From Nafulsella turpanensis ZLM-10 (GTDB lineage: Bacteria > Bacteroidota > Bacteroidia > Cytophagales > Cyclobacteriaceae), in assembly GCF_000346615.1 (NCBI RefSeq), contig NZ_ANNU01000048.1:1-62619 (forward strand): a DNA stretch of 62,619 nucleotides. Reading direction: 5' to 3'. The position numbers and the translations under genes are program-made. This document shows, in pieces, positions 8,262-17,449 of the stretch. Within the stretch, counting starts at the first letter, position 1. Every line of letters begins with the position of its first letter. The notes beneath the pieces are model-generated. The model worked only from the letters and a program-made list of their open reading frames with translations, was not told the origin of the DNA and did no database searches.

Positions 8262-9896
8262 ATGGCCAACGGATTTTTTAAAGTTCCTGCTCCAAAGAAT
8301 GAACCTATCCTTGATTATGCACCGGGTTCACCTGAGCGGAAAAAATTAAAAGCAGCAATTGAAGAGCTGCGCAATACTCAGGTAGATGTGCCCATGTATA
8401 TTGGTGCTGAAGAAGTGCGCACCGGCAACAAAAGACCCATGAGCCCCCCGCACGACCACCAGCACATTTTAGGCCACTACCACTATGGCGATGCCTCCCA
8501 TGTAGAGGATGCTATTAATGCCGCCTTGGGTGCCAAAGAGCAATGGGAAAATATGAGCTGGGAAATGCGGGCTTCCATTTTTTTGAAAGCCGCCGACCTG
8601 ATTGCCGGCCCTTACCGGGCTAAAATGAATGCGGCCACCATGTTGGGCCAGTCCAAAAATGCCTTTCAGGCCGAAATTGACTCTGCCTGCGAAATAGCGG
8701 ATTTCCTTCGCTTTAATGTATATTACATGACGGAGATATACCAGCAGCAGCCAAATTCTGCACCTGGTATGTGGAACCGCCTGGAGCACCGCCCGCTCGA
8801 AGGTTTTGTGTTTGCCCTCACGCCATTCAACTTTACAGCCATAGCCGGTAACCTGCCAACGGCACCGGCTATGCTGGGCAACACCGTAGTGTGGAAGCCA
8901 GCCGAAACACAGGTTTATTCTACCTACGTACTTATGCAGGTATTCCGCGAAGCCGGGGTGCCCGATGGTGTAATTAACCTTGTGTTCGTCGATGGCCCTA
9001 CCGCCGGCGATGTTATCTTCAAGCACCCTGAATTTGCAGGCATCCATTTCACCGGTAGCACCAAGGTATTTAAAACCATCTGGAAAACCATTGGCGAAAA
9101 CATCGATATCTATAAGAGCTATCCGCGCATTGTGGGCGAAACCGGTGGTAAGGACTTTATCCTGGCCCATAAATCGGCCGATGCTCGTGCCGTAGCAACC
9201 GCTATAGTAAGGGGTGCCTTCGAATTCCAGGGCCAGAAATGTTCTGCCGCTTCGAGGGTATATATTCCTGCCAATATGTGGGACGAAGTACGCCAGTATG
9301 TGGTCGATGACTTGAAGTCCATGAAAATGGGTGGACCGGAAGATTTCGAAAACTTCATCAATGCGGTAATCGATGAAAAGTCATTCGATAAAATCAGCAA
9401 GTATATCGATGAGGCGAAGCAGTCTGATTTGGTAGAGGTAATTGCCGGTGGTAATTACGATAAGTCGAAGGGCTACTTTATTGAACCGACCGTACTTCTT
9501 TCTAAAGATCCATCTTACGCCACCATGTGCGAAGAAATTTTTGGTCCGGTCGTTACTATTTATGTGTATCAGCCGGAGCGCTTTGAAGAAACCCTCGAGC
9601 TGGTCGACAGCACTTCGCCTTATGCGCTTACCGGAGCTATTCTTTCGCAGGATCGCTACGCTATAGAGCTGGCCGTGCAGAAGCTGCGTCATGCAGCCGG
9701 TAACTTCTACATTAACGATAAGCCAACCGGTGCCGTGGTTGGACAGCAGCCATTTGGTGGTGCCCGTGCTTCCGGAACAAATGATAAGGCAGGAGCGATG
9801 CAAAACCTGATGCGCTGGGTATCTGCCCGTACCATCAAGGAAACTTTCGTGCCACCTTACGACTACCGCTACCCTTTCATGGGCAAAGATGAGTAG
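8262..9896 (+). CDS. pruA: L-glutamate gamma-semialdehyde dehydrogenase (P5C dehydrogenase)
   Basis: A 544-residue aldehyde dehydrogenase of the P5C dehydrogenase type, which oxidises glutamate semialdehyde to glutamate with NAD+, the second step of proline catabolism. The catalytic cysteine is in GQKCSAASRVYIP; the general-base glutamate is in GETGGKDF; PEFAGIHFTGSTKVF and the C-terminal QQPFGGARASGTNDKAG block are typical for this subfamily. No proline dehydrogenase gene is nearby, so PutA function is split here. It is monocistronic, between two hairpin terminators. Confidence 0.95.
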   Translation: MANGFFKVPAPKNEPILDYAPGSPERKKLKAAIEELRNTQVDVPMYIGAEEVRTGNKRPMSPPHDHQHILGHYHYGDASHVEDAINAALGAKEQWENMSWEMRASIFLKAADLIAGPYRAKMNAATMLGQSKNAFQAEIDSACEIADFLRFNVYYMTEIYQQQPNSAPGMWNRLEHRPLEGFVFALTPFNFTAIAGNLPTAPAMLGNTVVWKPAETQVYSTYVLMQVFREAGVPDGVINLVFVDGPTAGDVIFKHPEFAGIHFTGSTKVFKTIWKTIGENIDIYKSYPRIVGETGGKDFILAHKSADARAVATAIVRGAFEFQGQKCSAASRVYIPANMWDEVRQYVVDDLKSMKMGGPEDFENFINAVIDEKSFDKISKYIDEAKQSDLVEVIAGGNYDKSKGYFIEPTVLLSKDPSYATMCEEIFGPVVTIYVYQPERFEETLELVDSTSPYALTGAILSQDRYAIELAVQKLRHAAGNFYINDKPTGAVVGQQPFGGARASGTNDKAGAMQNLMRWVSARTIKETFVPPYDYRYPFMGKDE

Positions 9897-9933
9897 AATT
9901 TAGAGGTTAGAAGTTAGCGAATAGACAATAGAG

Positions 9934-9966
9934 AAAGCCGCTGCCTGTATGGGTAGCGGCTTTTTT
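9934..9966 (+). terminator. terminator of pruA
   Basis: 12-bp stem AAAGCCGCTGCC / GGTAGCGGCTTT with one G-T pair, a 6-nt loop (TGTATG) and a run of six T. It lies 37 bases after the pruA stop. Confidence 0.85.
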
Positions 9967-9983
9967 GTTGCTGAATGAGCTGT

Positions 9984-10316
9984 TTATTCCTCTCCAATTA
10001 TCGCCAGCACCTGATCCTCTCTTTCAGGGTATACCTCAAAAGCCACTGCTTCGTATTGGCCGGAAGTGCCGAACTTCTCGGCGGCTTTACGGGCTTCCCA
10101 TACTTCGACTGATTTTATCCAGTTGGCATCAATTTTTTCAACTTCCTTTTTCTCCAGCTGAATATATTCTTCCCGGATATGTAGAAAGAAGGTGGCGTGC
10201 TCAAAAGGTGCCGTTATGGCCGGGGAAGGATCTTCTAAAACTATTGTTTCAAAATCATCTGTACAGGAGGTTCCTGTGCAGAAAAGAAGGAAGAGAAGAA
10301 AATAGAAGGATTTCAT
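9984..10316 (-). CDS. small lipoprotein with TonB-plug-like segment
   Basis: A 110-residue predicted lipoprotein: the signal LLFLLFCTGTSC ends in a lipobox with Cys18. Near residues 65-100 the text IDANWIKSVEVWEARKAAEKFGTSGQ resembles the TonB-receptor plug pattern (I..I.SIEVL....A...YG..G..GVI), yet no barrel follows. Freestanding plug-like pieces also occur in M56/BlaR1-type proteins. No partner genes are adjacent on this strand; downstream it faces the pruA terminator. Function unknown. Confidence 0.65.
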   Translation of the reverse strand: MKSFYFLLFLLFCTGTSCTDDFETIVLEDPSPAITAPFEHATFFLHIREEYIQLEKKEVEKIDANWIKSVEVWEARKAAEKFGTSGQYEAVAFEVYPEREDQVLAIIGEE

Positions 10317-10618
10317 GCCTGATGAATGACTGTGCTTGTTGAGGATGCATAAATATAAGTAAAAGTAGGTTTTGTTCTAAAACAAATCAACTTTTATCTT
10401 CGCTGAAACAGTACATCCTTTAGCTTTCAACAATATACAGTAAGTGTCTTTTCATCGCTTAGTCCACATAATGGTTTCGCTTTCCAGACGTGTAAAGTTT
10501 TGAATGGAGGGCCACCCACGGCAAGAGCTATTCATCCAGGCCAGATAAACAAAAAACAAAGGCGCCAGCGGAGTATCCACTGGCGCCTTTTAGCATCTAA
10601 TTATTATTGCCTAAGCCC
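10317..10618. other. intergenic region, 302 bp
   Basis: It holds the upstream region of the small lipoprotein gene on the left and the DUF3127 gene terminator on the right (10558-10590). In the middle I see no ORF with good coding character, no tRNA and no clear promoter box. Confidence 0.5.
10558..10590 (-). terminator. terminator of the DUF3127 gene
   Basis: Perfect 11-bp stem AAAGGCGCCAG / CTGGCGCCTTT with an 11-nt loop; on the minus strand it is followed by TTTGTTTTTTG. It lies 28 bases beyond the DUF3127 stop. The plus-strand side also has a T-run, so it may work both ways. Confidence 0.8.
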
Positions 10619-11053
10619 TTAAAAAGGCAGGTCATCTTCTTCCTCTGAGCTAAAGCTGCTGCCTCCGGCACGGTCTTTATCTTCAGCTGTCATCCAGGAA
10701 GGCTGAGCGGGAGCGCTGTTGGCAGAGGCGGCAGATATTCCTGCGGCAGCAGGTGCAGGAGCACCGTCTGACGAGGAGGCTACATCGAGCCGCCAGGCCT
10801 GCAAAGTATTAAAATATTGCGTCTGGCCCTGTGGGTTAGTCCAGGCGCGGCCGCGAACGTTAAACTGCACATCCACCTCATCGCCTACTTTGTACTGGTC
10901 GAGCAGATCGCATTTATCCTGCGTCATCTCAAATTTTACGTACTGCGGATATTGCGGATTATCGACATATTCTACCACAAATTCGCGCTTGCTAAAGCGG
11001 TCGGAGATTTGCTGAGTGTCGAAAATTTCTTTGATGGTTCCTTTTAAATTCAT
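10619..11053 (-). CDS. DUF3127 protein with SSB-like C-terminal tip
   Basis: A 144-residue DUF3127 protein, probably an OB-fold by analogy. Conserved region residues 1-90: MNLKGTIKEIFDTQQIS, SKREFVVEYVDNPQYPQYVKFEM, YKVGDEVDVQFNVRGRAW. Then comes an Ala/Pro/Ser-rich disordered linker and an acidic end EEEDDLPF. That tip matches the DDDIPF-type tail with which single-strand DNA-binding proteins recruit repair partners, so a single-strand nucleic acid role is attractive but unproven. The start at 11053 has GAGGA about nine bases upstream; an in-frame TTG seven codons earlier is less likely. Confidence 0.85.
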   Translation of the reverse strand: MNLKGTIKEIFDTQQISDRFSKREFVVEYVDNPQYPQYVKFEMTQDKCDLLDQYKVGDEVDVQFNVRGRAWTNPQGQTQYFNTLQAWRLDVASSSDGAPAPAAAGISAASANSAPAQPSWMTAEDKDRAGGSSFSSEEEDDLPF

Positions 11054-11145
11054 GCGTTTTTCCTCTGTCGTCAATCAATTTTCAATTCATAAAGTTACTA
11101 ATAATATTGTCAAAAAGGATATATAAAAACCTAAAAAATAGCGTA

Positions 11146-11904
11146 ATGCAGGTAAATTTTAATGATTTGGCAAGAAGTCTCCGAAAGCTCTATGCCGACT
11201 TCTATGAGTCTTACCATTCCTACCTCGGGCTGCTCCTGGGAATTTTACTGAGCCTGTTAATGGGCGCTTTCCTGGTCAATGCTTTCGGGGAACTGCTGGA
11301 AGAGTTAAGGGACAAAGAGCTGGTTCGTTTTGATACTTCCGTGGCCGGCCCTGTTCATGCCCTTCGCTCCGACGGGCTCACGAATATTATGCTGGTGGTG
11401 ACCTGGATGGGCGACCGCACGGCTTATATTATTTTCGGTGTGCTGCTGTTCATAATTTTTTACCTCCGCTACCGGAGCTTTATCTTCCCTTTACAAACCA
11501 GCATGGTGCTGCTGGTGGCCGGCGGCCTCAACCGCTGGTTAAAAAGCTGGATTAACCGGCCCCGGCCCGCGGCAGAGCACCTGGCTGAGGCCGGGAACAT
11601 GAGCTTCCCGAGCGGACACTCCATGAGTGCAATTGCCTTTTACGGATTTTTGATTTACCTGGTCTGGCGACTGGTCGATACCACCTGGCTTCGCTGGACT
11701 TTAAGCATCCTTTTAAGTATCCTTATTTTATCAATAGGTCTGAGCAGGGTATACCTGGGGGTGCATTACCCAAGCGACGTGCTGGCGGGTTTCGCAGCCG
11801 GCGGGGCCTGCCTGGCGGTATTTATTGCCATATTTACTTTTGTCCGTTTCCACTATGCCCGTAAAGGTAAAGAGCCGCAGGTTACGGCCGATGAGCAAAG
11901 CTAA
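11146..11904 (+). CDS. PAP2-family membrane phosphatase
   Basis: A 252-residue membrane protein with about six helices and the three PAP2 phosphatase motifs: KSWINRPRP (motif 1), PSGHSMS (motif 2) and SRVYLGVHYPSDVLAG (motif 3). Such enzymes remove phosphate from undecaprenyl diphosphate or phosphatidyl substrates at the periplasmic face of the inner membrane. An ATG at 11146 is used; a TTG 13 codons upstream is in frame. It runs divergently from the DUF3127 gene. Substrate cannot be decided. Confidence 0.88.
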   Translation: MQVNFNDLARSLRKLYADFYESYHSYLGLLLGILLSLLMGAFLVNAFGELLEELRDKELVRFDTSVAGPVHALRSDGLTNIMLVVTWMGDRTAYIIFGVLLFIIFYLRYRSFIFPLQTSMVLLVAGGLNRWLKSWINRPRPAAEHLAEAGNMSFPSGHSMSAIAFYGFLIYLVWRLVDTTWLRWTLSILLSILILSIGLSRVYLGVHYPSDVLAGFAAGGACLAVFIAIFTFVRFHYARKGKEPQVTADEQS

Positions 11905-12000
11905 CCACCACCCGTTGAGAAACTTAAGCGGCCTTTCATGTAAAAGTTGCCACTTTGTTGAAGCATTCTGTTATATTGCCACGTCTAATTTTATTTATAT

Positions 12001-13326
12001 ATGAAACGATTCCTTTTAGCTTTTCTCCTGTGTAGCTCGGCTGCATTCGGGCAAACAGAGGTGGAGGATGTAAAGTCTTTTACACTCGACAATGGCATGA
12101 AAGTGCTGGTGCTGGAAGACCACTCCATTCCCAATGCTAATATGTACCTGTTCTGGAAAGTTGGGTCGCGCAATGAGTATCCTGGTATAACCGGTCTTTC
12201 TCACTTTTTCGAGCACATGATGTTTAATGGCTCCGAGAAGTACGGGCCTAAAATGTTCGACCGTACCATGGAAGCTGCCGGGGGTAGCAACAATGCCTAC
12301 ACTACCGAGAATGTAACCGTCTATACCGACTGGTTTCCGAGCAGCTCCATTGAAACCATTTTCGACCTGGAGGCCGACCGCATCGCTAATCTTGCTCTTG
12401 ATAGTGCCATGGTGGAGAGTGAGCGGGGTGTGGTGCTGAGCGAACGCAGCACAGGTCTTGAGAATAGCAATTATCGCTTCTTAAACGAGCAGGTAAAGGC
12501 AGTGGCTTTTATGGCGCACCCCTACCGCTGGCCTGTAATCGGCTATGAGAGCGATATTAAGAACTGGACGAAGGAAGATCTGCAGCGCTATTTCGAAACC
12601 TATTATGCGCCTAATAATGCCGTGGTAGTGATAACGGGCGATGTTGATTATGAAAATGTGAAAAAACTGGCCGAAGAGTATTTTGGTCCTATTCCTGCAC
12701 AGGAACCTCCGCGCGAAGTGCACACGGTGGAGCCTCCGCAGCTGGGAGAGAAGAGGCTGGTGGTAGATAAAAGCGTAAGTACCCCTAACCTGATGATGGC
12801 CTACCATGTGCCGGAAACAGGCTCTGAAGATTATTATGCCCTTGAGCTGATGAATGCCATTTTAAGCAATGGAAACTCCAGCCGCCTGTACAATAGCCTG
12901 GTTGACCAGCAGCAGCTGGCCACCTCTGTGTTTTCCTATGTGCCCGAGAGCTTCGACCCTAACCTCCTCTATATTTATGCCGTTGCTGGCAAGGGCGTAG
13001 AGGAAACTGCGCTGGAGGAGGCCATTACCGCTGAGCTGGAAAAAATAAAGACAGAAGGCGTAAGTGAAAAGGAACTTGAAAAAGTAAAGAACCAGAAACT
13101 GATGGAGCTTTACCGCACCCTTGAAACCATCAATGGCAAAGCCAATACCCTCGGTACCTATGAGTTGTTTTTTGGTGACTACAAAAAAATGTTTACTGCA
13201 CCAGAGCAATACCAGAAGGTAACAGCCGCCGATATACAGCGTGTGGCGAATAAATACCTTAAAAGAGAAAATCGTACAGTTGGTGTTTTAAAAGATCTAC
13301 CAGAAGAAGAGGAGACTGCCCAATGA
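12001..13326 (+). CDS. M16 family zinc metallopeptidase, catalytic subunit
   Basis: A 441-residue secreted peptidase: signal peptide (MKRFLLAFLLCSSAAFGQ), then the inverted zinc motif HFFEH (H68, E71, H72) with a downstream glutamate in the SERGVVLSE region. The C-terminal half is the inactive M16 repeat. It overlaps the next gene by four bases (ATGA). Bacterial M16 pairs form heterodimers in which one subunit carries zinc and the other contributes the Arg-Tyr substrate site; this is the zinc-bearing partner. Confidence 0.92.
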   Translation: MKRFLLAFLLCSSAAFGQTEVEDVKSFTLDNGMKVLVLEDHSIPNANMYLFWKVGSRNEYPGITGLSHFFEHMMFNGSEKYGPKMFDRTMEAAGGSNNAYTTENVTVYTDWFPSSSIETIFDLEADRIANLALDSAMVESERGVVLSERSTGLENSNYRFLNEQVKAVAFMAHPYRWPVIGYESDIKNWTKEDLQRYFETYYAPNNAVVVITGDVDYENVKKLAEEYFGPIPAQEPPREVHTVEPPQLGEKRLVVDKSVSTPNLMMAYHVPETGSEDYYALELMNAILSNGNSSRLYNSLVDQQQLATSVFSYVPESFDPNLLYIYAVAGKGVEETALEEAITAELEKIKTEGVSEKELEKVKNQKLMELYRTLETINGKANTLGTYELFFGDYKKMFTAPEQYQKVTAADIQRVANKYLKRENRTVGVLKDLPEEEETAQ

Positions 13327-14702
13327 AAAAACTAAGTATATTTTGCTGCCTGCTGCTCATGTGCCTGCAGGTAATGGCACAGGAAGAGTTTAAGCTTCCT
13401 GCTTACGAAAAGTTTCAGCTAAAAAATGGCCTTACCGTATACCTGATGGAGCAGCACGAGGTGCCGCTTATTAGCGTATCGGTTGTTACTCCGGCAGGAG
13501 CTGTGCGGAATGGAGAACAGCCAGGCCTGGCCGATATAACTGCCGATGCCCTGCGATATGGCACCGAAAACTATACCAAAGCCCAGCTTGAAGAAGCCAT
13601 CGATTTTATGGGAGCCTCCCTGTACACTTCTGCAGGAAAAGAAACAGCAGGCCTTTCGGCAACTTTTGCTGCAAAAGACAGCGAAAAAGCATTGGAGCTG
13701 ATAAAAGAAGTACTGGTAAAGCCCGCCTTTCCGGAGGAGGAATGGGAGAAGGCCCAAACCCGCCTGCTGGCACAGCTCGACCAGCAAAAAGAAAGTCCCC
13801 GGGCCGTAATCCATGATTACTACGACAGCTTTGTTTTTGATGAGCACCCGTATGGTAATACCGATAGTGGCACAAAAGCTTCTGTAAAGAATATTGAGGT
13901 GGAGGATATTCGTTCTTTTTATGAAGAGAACTACCACCCGGCAGCCTCTGCCATTGCTGTAGTAGGCGATTTTAAAAAAGCCGAAATGAAAAAGAAGCTG
14001 CAAAAGCTTTTTAAGGATTGGAAAGGAAAAGGAAAGCCAGAGTCGATAAACATAGCCGAAGTGCCTGAGCCGGAAAAGCCCCGTGTACTGCTGGTGAATA
14101 AGCCCGACGCCCGGGAAACCACCTTTCTGATTGGCGGGCCCGGTATATCCCGCAATAACGAAGACTTTGTGCCGGCTCAGGTGGTGAACACCATTCTAGG
14201 CGGGCGTTTTACCTCCTGGCTAAACGATGAGCTGCGGGTGAATTCCGGCCTTACCTATGGTGCCCGCTCCGCTTTCGATGCGTATAAAAAGGATGGTAAA
14301 TTCGTTATCAGCACATTTACCAAAAATGAAAGTACCGAAGAGGCCATAGACCTGGCGCTAAAAACCTACCACCGCCTGCACGAACAGGGGATAGATGCCA
14401 AAACGCTGGAATCGGCGAAGAATTACGTAAAAGGGCAATACCCGCCCCGCTACGAAACGGCCGGCGAACTGGCTTCGCTGCTAACCTCCATGTACTTCTA
14501 TGATTTCGATGAAAGCTTTATCAATAATTTCCAGGAAAAAGTGGATGCCCTCGATGTGGAAACTGCCAATGCCGTAGCGAAAGAATACTTTCCGGCCGAG
14601 AACCTGCAGTTTGTACTGATAGGAAAAGCAGAGGAGATTAAGGATGAGGTGAAGAAATATGGCGAGCTTACAGAAAAAGAAATCTCTGCCGACGGCTTTT
14701 GA
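13323..14702 (+). CDS. M16 family peptidase, non-catalytic partner subunit
   Basis: A 459-residue M16 protein with signal peptide (ending LQVMAQ). The HxxEH zinc site is absent: the matching place reads GLADITADALRYG. In the C-terminal domain RFTSWLNDELRVNSGLTYGA carries the R...Y substrate-binding pattern of the beta-type subunits. It starts inside the stop of the catalytic gene, so the two are translationally coupled and very probably assemble together. A bidirectional terminator follows. Confidence 0.92.
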   Translation: MKKLSIFCCLLLMCLQVMAQEEFKLPAYEKFQLKNGLTVYLMEQHEVPLISVSVVTPAGAVRNGEQPGLADITADALRYGTENYTKAQLEEAIDFMGASLYTSAGKETAGLSATFAAKDSEKALELIKEVLVKPAFPEEEWEKAQTRLLAQLDQQKESPRAVIHDYYDSFVFDEHPYGNTDSGTKASVKNIEVEDIRSFYEENYHPAASAIAVVGDFKKAEMKKKLQKLFKDWKGKGKPESINIAEVPEPEKPRVLLVNKPDARETTFLIGGPGISRNNEDFVPAQVVNTILGGRFTSWLNDELRVNSGLTYGARSAFDAYKKDGKFVISTFTKNESTEEAIDLALKTYHRLHEQGIDAKTLESAKNYVKGQYPPRYETAGELASLLTSMYFYDFDESFINNFQEKVDALDVETANAVAKEYFPAENLQFVLIGKAEEIKDEVKKYGELTEKEISADGF

Positions 14703-14728
14703 TAAAATAAAATAGCGAATAGCTTAAA

Positions 14729-14763
14729 AAAAGCCTCAGCGGAATATCTCTGCTGAGGCTTTT
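14729..14763. terminator. bidirectional terminator between M16 pair and secreted unknown
   Basis: Perfect 12-bp stem AAAAGCCTCAGC / GCTGAGGCTTTT with an 11-nt loop, 26 bases after the M16 stop and 5 bases beyond the stop of the convergent gene. A/T tracts on both sides let it serve both strands. Confidence 0.85.
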
Positions 14764-14768
14764 CTGTT

Positions 14769-16829
14769 TTATTTGTCAGGCTCCCCTGCCGTTGCTTTTT
14801 CTTTCCCGGGTATGGGGGTGGCGGTCTCATTCGGCGACAGTACCTGTTTGGGGGCAGGCGGTGCAGGCAGTGGGTGGAAGGGATGGCGGCAGCCCTGCAG
14901 AAAGTCAGGATAATTGGTGTGTACATCTTCAATTTCTCCGGATATGCTGGCCATCAACTTATCGGCTTTAAAGGCATAATTGAGCAGGTCGGTTTCCGTT
15001 AGCTGCTCCAGAGTGTCCTGCCTGCTCAGCTGTACAAGTTCCTGTACTTCCTTCAAAAGGTTGTTTTGAAGGTAGCGAAATTTAATTTCGAGTTGTGGCT
15101 GCTCCACCAGGAGGCTGTCGCGATTTCTGGCGATGGCCAGGGTATCTGAAAGATAGAAGGTGAGGCTGTCAACAGCCTGGGCCTGCTTTTTCTTTGCAAG
15201 GGTAAGTGCATCCTGAAAGGTCTTCCGGCTCCAGGTCTGCTTAAATACTTCCAGCCCTTCCTTTACCTGCTCCACGCAAAGGGTACATTTGGTCTTTTTT
15301 AGCATGCTGCTGGCAGCAAGGTACTGCTGGTAGTTTTCTTCCGTAGGCGCACAATTTTTAAAGTACGCTTTTCTGCTTTTGTAGCGCTGTTCATAAAGTC
15401 TGTTTTCCAGGCTGGTGAGCTGCCGGCTCAGGCTTTTGTACTCATCATACTCACTAAATTTGACAGGTAGCTCTACGCCCTTAAGCAGGGAGATATATAG
15501 CTCCAGCTCATCGGCATCCAGACTGTCGGGAGAGATGCTGTTCAGTTCCATATTGAGGTTTACCACCTGGGCTACATTTTTCAGGGGTGGGTATAAATTC
15601 AGCTCATCGGCTGCCTTTGTCCGTACCTCCTCATAATGCGGATAAAAAGCTTTAAACTCCGGTAGTTCTTTATTCTGCTCTACAGTCCGTTCATAGGCCA
15701 GCAGGAGCTTTTTGTAAGCAATCAGCACCTGGAAAGTGGCATGTGCCTCATTATAATCGAATTTGCCGTCGTACTTTTCGGAGAAGGGTTCTACCGCTAA
15801 TCGGAGATCGGCCAGGTGTTTCAGAAAGCCTGCAAAGTACTCTCTCTGCCTGTTCACTTCTTTCACATCATTTCCTTCTTCATAATCCTCCCGTATTTCC
15901 TCCTGCAGGGCCAGTATTTCGTCGTGGGTAACATTGTCCGGCACGCCTTCGGGTATATACTTCGAAAGGTAGTTAACAATCACAAATACCGGGTAGCGCT
16001 CAAATTCAATCAGCTCCTGCAGTTTACTTTTATCAAGGCTTAAATTCTGATTGACCGTGAGCTCCTGCATAAAAGTATCAATCTCTTCTGTCGGGAATTC
16101 ACCTCCCTTGTCCAGCCGACTGTTGGAGGGTCGCATGGAATATATATGGATGGAGTGGATGCGCCTGTTCTTATTCTTGTTCTCAAAAGCACGGAGGGTG
16201 GTGCCCCAGTGAACCTTTTTGCCTTCTGCCTCGGCATTTAAATAATCGCCAAACTGGCCCACCATCGAAAGGATAAACTTATCGGGAGCCGTGAGCTGGG
16301 CAATGTTTTTGAGCTGCCGGGAAATGAAGTGCAGAGATTTTGGCTGCTTTTCGCGGGTAATCGCCTGGGCCTTGTATTCCAGCTCAATAATTTGCGAAGG
16401 AACGGTGCCCAGCGGAAAATCTTCCAGTATGGTCAGCACCTCTGTTTGCCGCACCTCTGAGCTGCTATATTGCTGGGTTCCGTTTTCATAATCTACCTTC
16501 AGGCGGAAGAAAGGAAACTCAATGGTGGTATTGTTGAAGTACTTCAGGCCTTTCAGGACCACCCTCAGGTCCAGGGACTCAATCAGGCGGTCCCTGTCTT
16601 TGATACGGCCGAATATATTTTTTTTCGGTTGGTCCAGGTCGTTCAGGAGGTTGTTAAACTTATCTTCGTTAAGCAGCAGCAGGTTCATGCTCAGGTACTG
16701 CCAGTCGGGCGAAAACTCATAGGGTACTTTTCCGCTGTACTCCTTACTGGTGCTGACGTAGGTCTGGCTGAACGCAGTCAGGCAGGAAAGAAAAGAGAGA
16801 GTGGCAAAAAGGAATGACTTCATCATCAT
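14769..16829 (-). CDS. large secreted protein of unknown function
   Basis: A 686-residue protein with a signal peptide (LFATLSFLSCLTAFSQ); three ATG codons in a row (16829, 16826, 16823) leave the exact start open. I recognise no domain. The N-terminal ~230 residues look beta-rich, residues ~250-640 strongly helical with many Lys/Glu/Leu. Cysteines cluster near KNCAPTEENYQQ and KTKCTLCVEQ, a possible disulfide or metal pair. The last ~40 residues are Pro/Thr/Lys-rich and disordered. It is transcribed alone, divergently from a small lipoprotein gene. Confidence 0.8.
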   Translation of the reverse strand: MMMKSFLFATLSFLSCLTAFSQTYVSTSKEYSGKVPYEFSPDWQYLSMNLLLLNEDKFNNLLNDLDQPKKNIFGRIKDRDRLIESLDLRVVLKGLKYFNNTTIEFPFFRLKVDYENGTQQYSSSEVRQTEVLTILEDFPLGTVPSQIIELEYKAQAITREKQPKSLHFISRQLKNIAQLTAPDKFILSMVGQFGDYLNAEAEGKKVHWGTTLRAFENKNKNRRIHSIHIYSMRPSNSRLDKGGEFPTEEIDTFMQELTVNQNLSLDKSKLQELIEFERYPVFVIVNYLSKYIPEGVPDNVTHDEILALQEEIREDYEEGNDVKEVNRQREYFAGFLKHLADLRLAVEPFSEKYDGKFDYNEAHATFQVLIAYKKLLLAYERTVEQNKELPEFKAFYPHYEEVRTKAADELNLYPPLKNVAQVVNLNMELNSISPDSLDADELELYISLLKGVELPVKFSEYDEYKSLSRQLTSLENRLYEQRYKSRKAYFKNCAPTEENYQQYLAASSMLKKTKCTLCVEQVKEGLEVFKQTWSRKTFQDALTLAKKKQAQAVDSLTFYLSDTLAIARNRDSLLVEQPQLEIKFRYLQNNLLKEVQELVQLSRQDTLEQLTETDLLNYAFKADKLMASISGEIEDVHTNYPDFLQGCRHPFHPLPAPPAPKQVLSPNETATPIPGKEKATAGEPDK

Positions 16830-17179
16830 GATATGCTCGGGTTGATGGACCAGACAGGTAATATTTTAATTTTTGCTTAGAATTAAAAAGCTTTGCGAAG
16901 CTTTTCGTTCAGGAAATTTTCTGAATTAAAGAGAATCCCGGAAATGTTATAGCGGAAAGCTGAGCCTGGTTTTTGCTGGAGGCTAAGCGGCTGTTCCTGC
17001 GGGAGTTGCTGAGACTTTTAGAAGGCTGGTTTTTGGCTATGCAGGAAAAGTACTGATAAGCTTATTTACAGCCGGAGAAAGCTGGTTGTCCGGCAAAAAA
17101 TAATTTTTTTAATCTTATTTTAATATCTGGAATTTCATTTACCTTCGCAACGGTTTTTATAAGACCATTCTAAACCAAG
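16830..17179. other. divergent intergenic region, 350 bp
   Basis: Between the divergent secreted-unknown and small-lipoprotein genes. It contains a hairpin AAAAGCTT-TGCG-AAGCTTTT at 16886-16905, and TACCTTCG at 17140-17147, a plausible -7 box about 33 bases before the lipoprotein ATG. No ORF or RNA gene is recognised. Confidence 0.5.
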
Positions 17180-17383
17180 ATGAAAAAAGTTTTATTTGCA
17201 ATGCTGGTAAGCGGGATGCTTTTCAGCTGCACCAACAACAACCAATCAGAAGAAGTAGCAACAGATTCAACTGCTGTTGTACAAGAAGCGAATGTTGCTC
17301 CTGTAGAAGAAGCAACTGAAGCGGTAGAAGCTGAAGTAAGCAGCGATACTGTAGCCACAGAGGGCGCAGTAGAAGTAAAATAA
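17180..17383 (+). CDS. small acidic lipoprotein
   Basis: A 67-residue lipoprotein: signal MKKVLFAMLVSGMLFSC with Cys17 as the lipidation site, followed by a short Asn/Gln linker and a low-complexity tail of Glu, Val, Ala and Thr (EEVATDSTAVVQEANVAPVE). The tail has no aromatic residues and should be disordered. Similar tiny Glu/Ala-rich lipoproteins are common in Cytophagales; their role is unknown. A promoter-like TACCTTCG precedes it and a terminator follows. Confidence 0.75.
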   Translation: MKKVLFAMLVSGMLFSCTNNNQSEEVATDSTAVVQEANVAPVEEATEAVEAEVSSDTVATEGAVEVK

Positions 17384-17421
17384 GAAAGTAAGGCTAAGCC
17401 CGAAATAATAGACATAAGGTA

Positions 17422-17449
17422 AAAGGTCCGGCTAAACCCGGGCCTTTTT
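17422..17449 (+). terminator. terminator of the small lipoprotein gene
   Basis: 10-bp stem AAAGGTCCGG / CCGGGCCTTT with one G-T pair, loop CTAAAC, five T after it. It lies 38 bases downstream of the stop. Confidence 0.8.

Noticed and set aside
16886-16905. AAAAGCTT-TGCG-AAGCTTTT hairpin as terminator
   Set aside because: It lies in a divergent promoter region where no transcript should end; kept only as a note in the intergenic entry.
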